From the NCBI GenBank assembly GCA_022826665.1, contig JAJDUK010000044.1, forward strand, positions 1 to 35,666: DNA of 35,666 nucleotides, given 5' to 3'. How positions within the stretch are numbered: the stretch's first letter is position 1; every line of letters begins with the position of its first letter. Source of the DNA: Alphaproteobacteria bacterium. Its GTDB lineage: Bacteria > Pseudomonadota > Alphaproteobacteria > UBA828. Shown here piece by piece: positions 15,949-23,850 of the stretch. The notes under the pieces are model-generated. The model searched no databases, was not told where the DNA came from, and worked only from the letters and a program-made list of their open reading frames with translations. The position numbers and the translations under genes are program-made.

Positions 15949-18417
15949 ATGCAAGGCGCAACCCGAGATTTGCTCGAAGCGGTGCAAGGCGGCCGCCGCC
16001 CGGATGCGGCGGAGGCTCTCGCGCTCGCCGCCGAGGATGACCTGGCGCCGCTGCTGGACTGCGCGGCCGCGCTCCGCGACCGGGCGCATCCCGACGTCGT
16101 GACCTATTCGCGCAAGGTCTTCATCCCGCTCACCCATCTCTGCCGCGACGTCTGCCACTACTGCACCTTCGCCCGCCCGCCGCGCCGGGGTGAGACCGCG
16201 TTCATGACGCCGGACGAGGTGCTGCGGGTGGCCGAAGCCGGCGCCGCCGCAGGTTGCAAGGAGGCGCTGTTCACCCTCGGCGACAAGCCGGAGCTGCGCT
16301 ACCGCGCGGCGCGCGAGGGCCTGGAGGCACTCGGCTACGACAGCACGCTCGCCTACCTCGCCGACATGGCCAAGCTGGTGCTGGAGAAGACACCGCTGCT
16401 GCCGCATCTCAATCCCGGCGTGCTGGGCCGCGAGGACCTGCGTGCGCTGCGCGAGGTCTCCGCCTCACAGGGCATGATGCTGGAGAGCGCGTCGGAACGG
16501 CTCTCCGCCAAGGGCGGGCCGCACTACGGCTCACCCGACAAGCGCCCGGCTGCGCGGCTGGAGACGCTGCGCCTCGCCGGCGAGGAAGCGGTGCCCTTCA
16601 CCTCCGGCATCCTCATCGGCATCGGCGAGACCCGCGAGGAGCGGATCGAGGCGCTGCTCGCGCTGCGCGATGCCCACGACGCCCACGGGCACATTCAGGA
16701 GATCATCGTCCAGAATTTCCGGGCCAAGCCTGGGACGCGCATGGCCGATGCGCCCGAGCCGAGCCTCGACGAGCTGCTCTGGACCATCGCGACCGCGCGC
16801 ATCCTCTTCGGCGCGCACGCGAACATCCAGGCGCCCCCCAACCTGAGCCCCGGCGCGCTGCCGCAGCTTGTCGCGGCCGGGATCAACGACTGGGGCGGCG
16901 TCTCGCCGGTGACGCAGGACTACGTCAATCCCGAGGCGCCGTGGCCCCATCTCGACGCGCTCGCGCACGAGACCGCAGCCGCCGGCAAGACCCTGGCCGA
17001 GCGGCTCACCATCTATCCGTCATACGTGCGTGCGGGCGAACGCTGGCTCGATCCGGTGCTGCAAACGCGCGTGCTGAAGCTGGTCGACTCCGAGGGCTAT
17101 CCTCGCACCGAGGCCTGGATCACCGGCGCGGGCGAGCCGCCGCCGGAGGACCGCGCGCCAGCGCCGGCCGTCATCGCGCCCGACATCGAGCGCGTTCTGG
17201 TCCGCGCCGAGGCGGGGGAAGGGCTCGGCGAGGACGCGCTGGTACGGCTCTTCGGCGCGCGCGGCGGCGCGTTCGACGCGGTCTGCGCCGCCGCCGACGC
17301 GCTGCGCGCGGGCGTCAGCGGGCCGCAGGTCAGCTACGTGGTGAACCGCAACATCAACTACACCAACGTCTGCTACTTCCGCTGCCAGTTCTGCGCCTTC
17401 TCCAAGGGCAAGCTGAGCGAGAACCTGCGCGGCCGGCCCTACGACCTGACGACCGACGAGATCGTGCGCCGGGTGCGGGAGGCGTGGGAGCGCGGCGCGA
17501 CCGAGGTCTGCCTGCAGGGCGGCATCCATCCCGACTACACCGGCGAGACCTATCTCGCGATCTGCCGCGCCATCAAGGAAGCCGAGCCCGCGATCCACGT
17601 CCACGCCTTCTCGCCGCTGGAGATCTGGCAAGGCGCGGCCACGCTCGGCCGGACCGTGCCCGACTTCCTCGCCGCGCTGCACGAGGCCGGGCTGGGCTCG
17701 CTCCCCGGCACGGCGGCGGAAATCCTCGACGACGAGGTGCGGGCCGTCATCTGCCCCGACAAGATCATGACCGACCAGTGGCTCTCGGTGATGGAAGCGG
17801 CGCACGCGCTGGGGTTGCGCAGCACCGCCACCATCATGTTCGGCCACGTGGACGGGCCGCGCCACTGGGCGCGGCACCTCGCCCGCGTTCGCGCCTTGCA
17901 GGAGCGCACCGGCGGCTTCACCGAGTTCGTGCCGCTCCCCTTCGTGGCATTGGAGGCGCCGCTCTACCTCAAGGGGCGCGCCCGGCGGGGGCCGACCTGG
18001 CGCGAGGCGGTGCTCATGCACGCGGTGGCGCGGCTTGCGCTGCACCCGATCATCCCCAACATCCAGACCTCGTGGGTCAAGATGGGGCGGGAAGGCGCCG
18101 CCGCCTGCCTCCGTGCCGGCGCCAACGACATCGGCGGCACGCTGATGAACGAATCGATCACTCGCGCCGCCGGCGCGAGCCACGGGCAGGAATTCCCGGC
18201 CGACGAGATCGAGACGCTGGTCGAGCGGCTGGGGCGCACGCCAGTGCATCGGACGACACTCTACGAGCCCGCGCCCGCTACACGCCGTGCCGCGGCCCGC
18301 GCTGCGGCGCCGCTTGCCCAGGTCGTGAACGCGCCGGCCCGGCGCTACGAGCGGCGCGCCGCCACACGCGATCTGGTCCGGCCGGGGCTCGACGCCGCCG
18401 CACCGCCGGGAGAGTGA
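15949..18417 (+). CDS. fbiC: FbiC: fused CofG-CofH, 7,8-didemethyl-8-hydroxy-5-deazariboflavin (Fo) synthase
   Basis: 822-residue bifunctional radical-SAM enzyme that makes Fo, the chromophore of cofactor F420, from tyrosine and a ribityl-uracil precursor. The N-terminal half (CofG-like) has the 4Fe-4S motif C65-x3-C69-x2-C72 in LTHLCRDVCHYCTF. The C-terminal half (CofH-like) has C475-x3-C479-x2-C482 in TNVCYFRCQFCAFSKGK. Length fits fused FbiC (about 840-860) rather than separate CofG and CofH. The start ATG lies five bases after the cofC stop; earlier in-frame codons belong to the cofC region in another frame. The CofD and CofE homologues needed to finish F420 are not in the window. The fused form is usual in actinobacteria and is also reported in some proteobacteria. 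Confidence 0.95.
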   Translation: MQGATRDLLEAVQGGRRPDAAEALALAAEDDLAPLLDCAAALRDRAHPDVVTYSRKVFIPLTHLCRDVCHYCTFARPPRRGETAFMTPDEVLRVAEAGAAAGCKEALFTLGDKPELRYRAAREGLEALGYDSTLAYLADMAKLVLEKTPLLPHLNPGVLGREDLRALREVSASQGMMLESASERLSAKGGPHYGSPDKRPAARLETLRLAGEEAVPFTSGILIGIGETREERIEALLALRDAHDAHGHIQEIIVQNFRAKPGTRMADAPEPSLDELLWTIATARILFGAHANIQAPPNLSPGALPQLVAAGINDWGGVSPVTQDYVNPEAPWPHLDALAHETAAAGKTLAERLTIYPSYVRAGERWLDPVLQTRVLKLVDSEGYPRTEAWITGAGEPPPEDRAPAPAVIAPDIERVLVRAEAGEGLGEDALVRLFGARGGAFDAVCAAADALRAGVSGPQVSYVVNRNINYTNVCYFRCQFCAFSKGKLSENLRGRPYDLTTDEIVRRVREAWERGATEVCLQGGIHPDYTGETYLAICRAIKEAEPAIHVHAFSPLEIWQGAATLGRTVPDFLAALHEAGLGSLPGTAAEILDDEVRAVICPDKIMTDQWLSVMEAAHALGLRSTATIMFGHVDGPRHWARHLARVRALQERTGGFTEFVPLPFVALEAPLYLKGRARRGPTWREAVLMHAVARLALHPIIPNIQTSWVKMGREGAAACLRAGANDIGGTLMNESITRAAGASHGQEFPADEIETLVERLGRTPVHRTTLYEPAPATRRAAARAAAPLAQVVNAPARRYERRAATRDLVRPGLDAAAPPGE

Positions 18418-18472
18418 GGGGCGGCGTCAACGGACCTGCGTGGGATTCGATCCGTTGCACCATTTGCGCCCC
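18418..18472. other. compound stem-loop between convergent genes
   Basis: Outer arms GGGGCG (18418-18423) and CGCCCC (18467-18472) enclose inner arms AACGGA (18429-18434) and TCCGTT (18451-18456). It sits between the fbiC stop and the stop of the leftward proline-rich gene, where a bidirectional terminator would be expected. It has no T-run. Confidence 0.35.
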
Positions 18473-18500
18473 GAGCCGAATTCCCTGAAACCACCCTTGA

Positions 18501-18596
18501 TCAGGGCTTAGGTCGGGGAGGAGGTGGAGGAGGCGGCGGCTTCGGCGGTCTTGGCGGTGGTCCTAGTTTCTCGATTGGATCGGATTCATGCGGCAT
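18501..18596 (-). CDS. 31-residue proline-rich small protein overlapping the SLATT-like gene
   Basis: A 31-codon frame: an acidic head (MPHESDPIEKLG) followed by a tail of 17 prolines in total, including a run of eight, broken only by Arg and Lys, ending PRPKP. Its ATG (18596-18594) lies inside the last codons of the upstream gene, overlapping its end by 11 bases; GAGG is present about nine bases upstream. Proline codons are CCG, CCT, CCA and CCC mixed, so this is not a simple DNA repeat. The tail could bind SH3-like or other modules or form a polyproline helix. No named family recognised. The coupled overlap is the main evidence that it is real. Confidence 0.6.
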   Translation of the reverse strand: MPHESDPIEKLGPPPRPPKPPPPPPPPRPKP

Positions 18597-19077
18597 ACCT
18601 ACTTGCCTCGGCCTCATATGCAGCCACTGCGCAACGCTCGTTCGTCTTGTTGTCGGTGTGGATATCCAATCGGTTGGCGGCCGCGGCGGCCCGCCGCATC
18701 ATGACTTCGGATTGGCTCACCGCTTCATCCTCGTCAATCCGATCCGCGTAAACGCTCTCCCACAGGTTGCGATACTCCGTCTCAAGGTCGCTGAACTCCT
18801 TGCTGACGGAGCCCAGCATCGCAGCCGTCCTGCCCGGATCTACGACCAGGTCCCAGATCGTCACGGCAAGTATGGCCAGACCGGGCGCGACGACGAAACT
18901 CGTCGGAATCACGTCGATCAGCGTGACCCCTGTCGCAATTCCCAGGAATGCCAATAGAATTCTCAGGATGTTTCGGTGCAACCGGTAACGTCTTGCCGTG
19001 GCGTCGTAATACCTGGACCAGCGCGCCATATCGAGCAGACCCTGCCAGATCGCGCCTCTCGTCTGGTCAGAGATCAT
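18586..19077 (-). CDS. SLATT-like two-TM membrane protein
   Basis: 163-residue protein. An N-terminal helix with conserved-looking aromatic/basic residues (ARWSRYYDATARRYRLHRN) precedes two closely spaced TM segments (about 38-58 and 60-80). A cytoplasmic helical tail follows (SVSKEFSDLETEYRNLWESV, then DNKTNERCAVAAYE). This two-TM-plus-helices layout resembles SLATT domains, predicted membrane effectors often linked to nucleotide-second-messenger or other defence genes, but no sensor or nucleotide cyclase is adjacent. ATG 19077 is chosen because GGAGA lies six bases upstream; the longer alternative adds an Arg-rich extension. G+C looks somewhat below the neighbours. It is coupled to the proline-rich gene. 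The SLATT label is by pattern only. Confidence 0.65.
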   Translation of the reverse strand: MISDQTRGAIWQGLLDMARWSRYYDATARRYRLHRNILRILLAFLGIATGVTLIDVIPTSFVVAPGLAILAVTIWDLVVDPGRTAAMLGSVSKEFSDLETEYRNLWESVYADRIDEDEAVSQSEVMMRRAAAAANRLDIHTDNKTNERCAVAAYEAEASRYAA

Positions 19078-19294
19078 GGCTCTTCTCCGTGCTCGGCGAC
19101 CGAACCGCCACTCCACGATACTACCGCCCCGGTGTCCCGTCGATGAGCATGAATCGGAGTGGGTTCAATGCAATCATTTGATGTTCCGTGGTGAGGGCGT
19201 CAACCAGAAGGCTGTCTACGCTCGGGAGAGAGGCCGCGCCCTGTGATAGGCTCGGCGCGCGCGCAGGCGCGGCCACAGGGGAGGAGCAGCGACG

Positions 19295-19750
19295 ATGGCG
19301 GGGTTCACGATCACGGCGACCAATCACACCAGCTTCACTGTCTCCAGCCTGGACCGGGCGATCGGCCTGTTCCAGGGCGCGCTCGGCTTCACGCTGCTCA
19401 ACCGCTCGCCGCGCGATCCCAAGTTCATCGAGCAGGTGGTCGGCGTCGACGGCGCAGACATCGAGGTCGCCTACCTGCAGGCGCCCGGCCATCGCCTGGA
19501 GCTGATCGAGTATCGCGGCCCCGCCGACCGCGGCCGGGTGGAGTCGCGCCCTTGCGATGCAGGCTTCGCCCATATCGCCTTCGACGTGGACGACATCCAC
19601 GAGGCGATCGCGGCGGTGCGGGACGCGGGCTCCGAGCCGCTGGGCGATCCCATCACAGTCAACGCCGGGCCCAACAAGGGCGGCCTCGTGGTCTACACGC
19701 GCGATCCCGACGGCATCACGGTCGAGTTCATCCAGCGGCCGAAGGCGTAG
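19295..19750 (+). CDS. VOC (glyoxalase/bleomycin resistance/dioxygenase fold) protein
   Basis: 151-residue protein of the vicinal oxygen chelate superfamily, built of two beta-alpha-beta-beta-beta repeats. Candidate metal ligands are His in TNHTSFTV (first strand), His in FAHIAFDVDD (second repeat) and Glu in GITVEFIQ (last strand), which is the usual ligand pattern. The C-terminal YTRDPDGITVEF is characteristic. AGGGGAGGAG lies upstream of the ATG. Seven bases separate it from the flavin-reductase-like gene, so the pair is probably an operon. Reaction (lyase, epimerase or dioxygenase) unknown. Confidence 0.85.
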   Translation: MAGFTITATNHTSFTVSSLDRAIGLFQGALGFTLLNRSPRDPKFIEQVVGVDGADIEVAYLQAPGHRLELIEYRGPADRGRVESRPCDAGFAHIAFDVDDIHEAIAAVRDAGSEPLGDPITVNAGPNKGGLVVYTRDPDGITVEFIQRPKA

Positions 19751-19757
19751 GCGCCGG

Positions 19758-20378
19758 ATGTTCTACGAGACCGCGCGCAACGATCACGGCCTGCCGCACG
19801 ACCCCTTCAAGTCCTGCGTGGTGCCACGCCCGATCGGCTGGATCACCACGATCGATGCGGCCGGCGGGCTCAACCTCGCGCCCTTCAGCTACTTCAACGC
19901 ATGCGGCGACCATCCGCCGCAGGTGATGTACGCGCCGAGCGGGCCGCACGCGGCCGAGGGCGGCGCCAAGGACAGCCTGCACAACGTGCAGGAGACCGGC
20001 GAGTTCGTCGCCAACCTCGCCACCTGGGAGCAGCGCGAGGCGATGCGCCTCTCGTCGAGCGGGGTGCCGAGCAGCGTGGACGAGTTCGCGCTGACCGGGC
20101 TCGAGACCGAGCCCGCGCGGCTGGTGCGCCCGCCCAGGGTGAAGGGCGCGCCGATCCACCTCGAATGCCGGCTCCACAAGGTGATCGAGCTGCTGGCCGA
20201 CGACCCTGGGCGCTTCCGCAACTGGCTCGTGCTGGGCGAGGTGGTCGGCGTTCACATCGACGATTCGATCATCACCGACGGGCGCGTGGACCAGTCGAAG
20301 TTCCGGCCCATCGCGCGCCTCGGCTACGCCGACTACACCACGGTGGACAGCCACTTCGCGATGCCCTTCCCGGACTGA
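19758..20378 (+). CDS. flavin reductase-like / FMN-binding split-barrel protein
   Basis: 206-residue protein of the flavin reductase-like split-barrel family. It has the typical opening VVPRPIGWITTIDAAGGLNLAPFSYFN (split here as VVPRPIGWITT and NLAPFSYFN), then KDSLHNVQETGEFVANLAT, a GAPIHLECRL strand and the C-terminal RLGYADY. These proteins bind FMN and are reductases or oxidoreductases for another partner. Starts at ATG 19758, after the VOC gene stop. Proximity to F420 genes invites the idea of a deazaflavin enzyme, but the motifs fit the FMN-binding family and give no direct evidence for F420. Confidence 0.85.
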   Translation: MFYETARNDHGLPHDPFKSCVVPRPIGWITTIDAAGGLNLAPFSYFNACGDHPPQVMYAPSGPHAAEGGAKDSLHNVQETGEFVANLATWEQREAMRLSSSGVPSSVDEFALTGLETEPARLVRPPRVKGAPIHLECRLHKVIELLADDPGRFRNWLVLGEVVGVHIDDSIITDGRVDQSKFRPIARLGYADYTTVDSHFAMPFPD

Positions 20379-20406
20379 GGCGAGACTCCGGGGTTGAAGC
20401 GGCAGC

Positions 20407-20508
20407 TTAGGAGTCGCGTGGGAATTCGTTGCTCGTGTCGACCGTGAGCGCCATAACCGTCCCCTCAGATAGCAACGCCCGGAGCTTGAAGTCATCAAGT
20501 AGTGGCAT
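20407..20508 (-). CDS. possible 33-residue ORF or gene remnant
   Basis: A short leftward frame MPLLDDFKLRALLSEG...NEFPRDS between the flavin-reductase gene and the end of the ATPase-nuclease gene. Composition looks protein-like, but there is no clear ribosome-binding site and an in-frame stop lies 24 bases before the ATG. It could be the tail of a degraded gene at the islet boundary. The remaining bases of this 200-bp gap show nothing else. Confidence 0.25.
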   Translation of the reverse strand: MPLLDDFKLRALLSEGTVMALTVDTSNEFPRDS

Positions 20509-20584
20509 AAAGTGGAGCGCTTCGTCGCAAGTCTAGGCACAGGAACTGGTTAAGAGTAGCGCCTGAACCCAATCTCGATCCACA

Positions 20585-22576
20585 TCATTCGGCTGCTTGC
20601 TGTGTTTCACCCAGCTCACTTATCCTCTTTCGAACCTCTGGGCTCAGCAAGTCAGCGTTCACTGATCTCAAGTAAGCAAGCGCTTGTTCGTCGTTTGCTT
20701 GATAATCTAGCCGGCGCCTATAAAATGTGAGCCGGCCTTCGGCCTCTTGTACTATTTGGCCCCACGTCTTTACCCATACTCTTACATTCGGGCCGGTGTA
20801 CTCTGCCACTAGGCCAGGTTTTCGATCTCGTTGATTTGCGTCAAGGCGCGCGCCTTCCGACAGACTGTTAGACACCGCCACGAAGTCCCATTCCACTTCA
20901 TTGTCTTTGAATCGAGTATCATTGGCGACCGCTTGCGCGTATCGCTTTATCTGCGACATTGCGTTCTCATTAACCGGTTGAGACGGGCGTTTGAGCTCGA
21001 CAACGAGATGCTGGCGTTTCTGGTCATCCGGCAACGGGATGCGCTGAGACAACATAAGATCAACGATTGCATTCTTTCCTTCAGTGTCGAGTACCTTTTC
21101 ATTCACTTCTGGTGAGAGTTCGCTCCTGTCCTCGCCTAAGAGGTTAAGGTGTGCGCGGAGAACTGAAGTTAGATCCTCATCATCGTTAACAAGATTATAT
21201 TGCTCACCAAAGAGCCAACAATTGCGCGCTATTATTCGGTGAAGCTGAGAGCGTTCTAGGAGCTGCCGTTTGGATTTCGGATCGTAGATAAGTATTTGCA
21301 GGGCTTTAATGAAATCCAACCTAGACGTAACCTCTTTGGCTGCCTCGATTATGGCACTTAGAGTCGTCTTTTGCAGCAGATTTGCCATCTCCTCCTGTCG
21401 CTCTGGAGGAAGGTTGATCACCTCGGAAAGCAAGTTTGGTAGAACGCTGGGCCCAGTTTCGACAGTTGATTTCAACAATTGAAAAACCAGCTTCTGTGTT
21501 TTCTCGGGCGAGCTTTCAAATTCTGTGCTGTAGTCTGACAAATTTAGCGCCACAACGTCAAAGACCTGACGTTCGTTTCGCTCAATGGGATTGGCCGCTG
21601 CGCCCGAGTATGGATATATTCCCGCTGCCTGCCACTCCTCAATCTTCACCCTCGATCGCTCAGCTTCCCGTTCCCGAAAATGCGACCGCATAGCATCTTT
21701 CGCGGCATCGATCAGCGTTAGCGAAGGAGGATCAAGTTCGATAAGGCCTTCTCTGTTCTCCTCTGCGAGTTGCCCAAAATGATCCGCAGTCAGATAGGCC
21801 GTAAAGTAGAAACCTCGCGCCTGAATGCCTGGAGCAATTTCGTGGAAGCTGAATCGTCCGGGAAGACAGAGCAATAGCTTTCGTTGTACCCGCTTGCGCC
21901 ATTCGACGATCTCAAGCTTGGCGGAGTACTCGACTCCATCCTCGGTCTGGGTTGAGAGGGTGACCGGCGTTACTGACTCAATCGCTTCAGAGGCATCAAT
22001 GTCCACCCCGTCATAGATCAACGTAAATGAATTATCCTCGTAAAGTTGCAAGGCGAAGATGTCACGGATTAGGTCAGCGAAACCATGCTCCGACCGAATC
22101 TGAAAATCCTTTGCGATATTGGTAATTTCCACCGTACAGCCACGGCTAGGTGTTGTGATTGTTTCACTAACGTGGAATTGCTTTAAGTTGTCTACAGAGC
22201 CGACGACAGTGAACCTCTTTCCCTCGCAATGGGATATCCAGGAAACAGTTGTTCCGAGAGCAAAGGCTTTCATGCGGCCCTGGCCCTTAGTGCCGTGGAT
22301 ACTTCTTCCTTGGTCGGTGCGACGTTTCATGCGCTTCCAAGAGCCACCGATACTCTTGAAAAGTCGCGCAGCATCCCCGTAAGGAATACCGGTGCCGTTA
22401 TCAATTACACGGATGAGGCTCAGTTTCGTAAGTATTCCCTCTTCAAATTCAATCCGCACTTCATTCGCGTCCGCGTCGTAGGCATTCCAAATTAGCTCCG
22501 AGATAGCATTGATGGGTTTGGCCTTTGCGAGGCTCTCAATGTGGTCTTTTTCAACAACGACTTCAAAAGTTTCCAT
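20585..22576 (-). CDS. GHKL (MORC/Hsp90-type) ATPase fused to C-terminal PD-(D/E)XK nuclease, candidate defence protein
   Basis: 663-residue two-part protein. The N-terminal GHKL ATPase has the N-box ISELIWNAYDADANEV (Glu27, Asn31, Asp34), the G1 box VIDNGTGIP (Asp59-Gly63) and the G2 box HGTKGQGRMKAFALG (about 94-108). The C-terminal region has a helix QLHRIIARNCWLFGEQY (about 444-460), Asp506 in AIVDLML, Glu527-x-Lys529 in HLVVELKRP and Gln542 in SQIKRYAQAV. Together this is a PD-(D/E)XK layout like Shedu/DUF4263-type nucleases. Start ATG 22576 has GGGGG upstream; a GTG at 22591 is the alternative. Sampled lines are 40-53% G+C against about 80% in a housekeeping line, so it was acquired horizontally. 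Likely cytoplasmic, DNA-directed and ATP-gated. The defence role is inference. Confidence 0.8.
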   Translation of the reverse strand: METFEVVVEKDHIESLAKAKPINAISELIWNAYDADANEVRIEFEEGILTKLSLIRVIDNGTGIPYGDAARLFKSIGGSWKRMKRRTDQGRSIHGTKGQGRMKAFALGTTVSWISHCEGKRFTVVGSVDNLKQFHVSETITTPSRGCTVEITNIAKDFQIRSEHGFADLIRDIFALQLYEDNSFTLIYDGVDIDASEAIESVTPVTLSTQTEDGVEYSAKLEIVEWRKRVQRKLLLCLPGRFSFHEIAPGIQARGFYFTAYLTADHFGQLAEENREGLIELDPPSLTLIDAAKDAMRSHFREREAERSRVKIEEWQAAGIYPYSGAAANPIERNERQVFDVVALNLSDYSTEFESSPEKTQKLVFQLLKSTVETGPSVLPNLLSEVINLPPERQEEMANLLQKTTLSAIIEAAKEVTSRLDFIKALQILIYDPKSKRQLLERSQLHRIIARNCWLFGEQYNLVNDDEDLTSVLRAHLNLLGEDRSELSPEVNEKVLDTEGKNAIVDLMLSQRIPLPDDQKRQHLVVELKRPSQPVNENAMSQIKRYAQAVANDTRFKDNEVEWDFVAVSNSLSEGARLDANQRDRKPGLVAEYTGPNVRVWVKTWGQIVQEAEGRLTFYRRRLDYQANDEQALAYLRSVNADLLSPEVRKRISELGETQQAAE

Positions 22577-22600
22577 TCGGCACCCCCACACGGTTTCTGG

Positions 22601-22813
22601 TCAGCAAGCTGGAAGAGAAATTATGTCATTGTTAAGGTCGACAGCCGGAAACAGGCCTGTGACTTCAGCTTTGGAAATCTCCGTTATTGGAAGCAAGACT
22701 TGGTGATGTCCGCATTTGATGCAATGAAATTGGTCATGCCATCCTCTCCGCGGCTCCGAAGGACCGTCCCACGATACCGAGCGCTTCTCCCAGTTCTTGC
22801 AAATCAATATCAC
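22601..22813 (-). CDS. small Cys/His protein upstream of the ATPase-nuclease
   Basis: A 70-residue frame from GTG 22813 with AGAGG six bases upstream, ending 24 bases before the ATPase-nuclease start in the same direction and with the same AT-rich composition. It contains WHDQFHCIKCGHHQ (Cys31-x2-Cys34 with His26, His30, His36, His37), suggesting a zinc knuckle or half zinc ribbon; Cys5 and C-terminal Cys70 may add ligands. No family recognised. A partly overlapping rightward frame (22541-23110) also reads open, so the strand call rests on the motif, ribosome-binding site and operon position. Confidence 0.5.
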   Translation of the reverse strand: MILICKNWEKRSVSWDGPSEPRRGWHDQFHCIKCGHHQVLLPITEISKAEVTGLFPAVDLNNDIISLPAC

Positions 22814-23035
22814 GAATTGCCTCTGGTCGCGATGTCCGCAAACGGCGGTCGGATGCCTCGTCCTTGCCCATCTAGGAGGTCTTCCCGGCGCCGAGCTCGG
22901 GGTCAAGATCGACGCCGGCATCGGGGAAGGCTGCCGTTGACTCGGCAGGTTCCCGCCTTGTCCCGGCGAATTCCGGTTCCCGCGCGGCCTGCGCCTCGCC
23001 CTAGCGCGCTGGTAGCCGCCGCGCGGGGCGCATGG

Positions 23036-23062
23036 ATGGCCGCAACAAGTGCGGCCATGACG
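23036..23062. repeat. dispersed palindrome family A, single unit
   Basis: Hairpin with arms ATGGCCGCA and TGCGGCCAT around ACAAG, followed by GACG; the 23-base core is identical to the right unit at 12960-12982. From about 22,830 to 23,920 there is no convincing gene, only repeats such as this one. Confidence 0.85.
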
Positions 23063-23216
23063 ATTCAGGGGGTCGCAGAGATGAATGGGAACTTCTCGGA
23101 CGGGGAGTAATTCGGCTGGCTTCGTCTCACCTCGCTGGCTCGCGGTGTTGGCGAAGAGCGGCGGCGTGAGGATGCGCGGGCAGTCGATCCGCACCTTCCC
23201 CTGTCCCTCCCAACTT

Positions 23217-23297
23217 ATTCATTTCCCTCAATCGCCGGGCGCTCACTCCGTTCGCTTGGCTCCGCGCTACGCGCGCGGCGCATTCGCGCCGTCCGGG
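23217..23297 (-). repeat. dispersed repeat family B, copy 2 (inverted)
   Basis: Reverse-complement match to 740-812, sharing the blocks CCCGGACGGCGCGA, GCGCCGCGCGCG and GATTGAGGGAAA. The ends of both copies can pair internally (GCGCCG/CGGCGC). Confidence 0.6.
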
Positions 23298-23355
23298 CTG
23301 CTTCGCAGCCCGGCTCTCTACACGGCAGACACCTCGTCTGTTGCCGGGAACGCAC

Positions 23356-23377
23356 CCCGGACCATGGTGCGGTGCAC
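23356..23377 (+). repeat. dispersed repeat family C, copy 1
   Basis: A 22-base stretch beginning CCCGGACCATGG and ending GGTGCAC. It is identical to the reverse complement of 29100-29121 and contains the palindromes CCATGG and GTGCAC. Confidence 0.7.
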
Positions 23378-23465
23378 CGGGCGCGGCGACGGTGCCAGGA
23401 TCGCGCCACGATGCGCGAGCGAGTCAGCGAAGTCGGCCCGTGGGTGATCGGTCTCGAGGATGGCC

Positions 23466-23503
23466 GGATGCCCGGAACGAGTCCAGGCATGTGCGGGCAT
23501 GAC
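23466..23503. repeat. dispersed palindrome family A, degraded unit
   Basis: GGATGCCCGGAACGAGTCC-A-GGCATG followed by CGGGCATGACG: an imperfect hairpin related to the other family A units. Confidence 0.6.
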
Positions 23504-23674
23504 GGGACGGGACACGAGGCAGATGTGGAGGAGCTTCTTGAGACGAAAATCCCGCCGTGGAATGCCACCCATCCCAGCCATCCCGCCTAATCCCGGCGCG
23601 TTCCGCATGAAATTAAGTTGTCGCATCCCACTTTCGCCACGGGGCGTTCTCTCGGCCCACCCGTTCTCTCACAT

Positions 23675-23713
23675 CGTCATGCCCGCACTTGTTGCGGGCA
23701 TCCACGCGTTTTT
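23675..23713. repeat. dispersed palindrome family A, left unit
   Basis: CGTCATGCCCGCA-CTTGT-TGCGGGCATCCACGCG followed by a T-run. Arms ATGCCCGCA/TGCGGGCAT are perfect. It faces the inverted unit at 23851. Confidence 0.85.
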
Positions 23714-23850
23714 CTGAGTACGGCGGGTTTTGCTGAGGAAGATGGCTCGATACACGAAACGAGTGGGGGCAAGTCCAGGCTTGACGCGAGAACACCGTGT
23801 AAGCGTGCGCGACTCCTCTTGTGCGCGCGAGACCTTTCAGGCTCGCGCGG

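Noticed and set aside
18441-18463. tRNA-like T-arm and CCA (GGGATTCGATCC ... GCACCA)
   Set aside because: The T-stem does not pair properly and no acceptor, D-arm or anticodon arm can be built; at most a chance match or a tiny tRNA-end remnant.
16254-18488. Long Arg/Ala-rich frame overlapping fbiC in another frame
   Set aside because: Compositional shadow; both radical-SAM Cys motifs lie in the fbiC frame.
19758-20378. Flavin-reductase-like protein as an F420-dependent enzyme
   Set aside because: Motifs match the FMN-binding flavin reductase family; proximity to the F420 genes is the only argument.
22541-23110. Rightward 189-codon frame across the start of the ATPase-nuclease
   Set aside because: It overlaps the start of the ATPase-nuclease antisense and degenerates into Arg-rich repeat sequence; the leftward 70-codon frame has a better start, motif and context. 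Not fully excluded.
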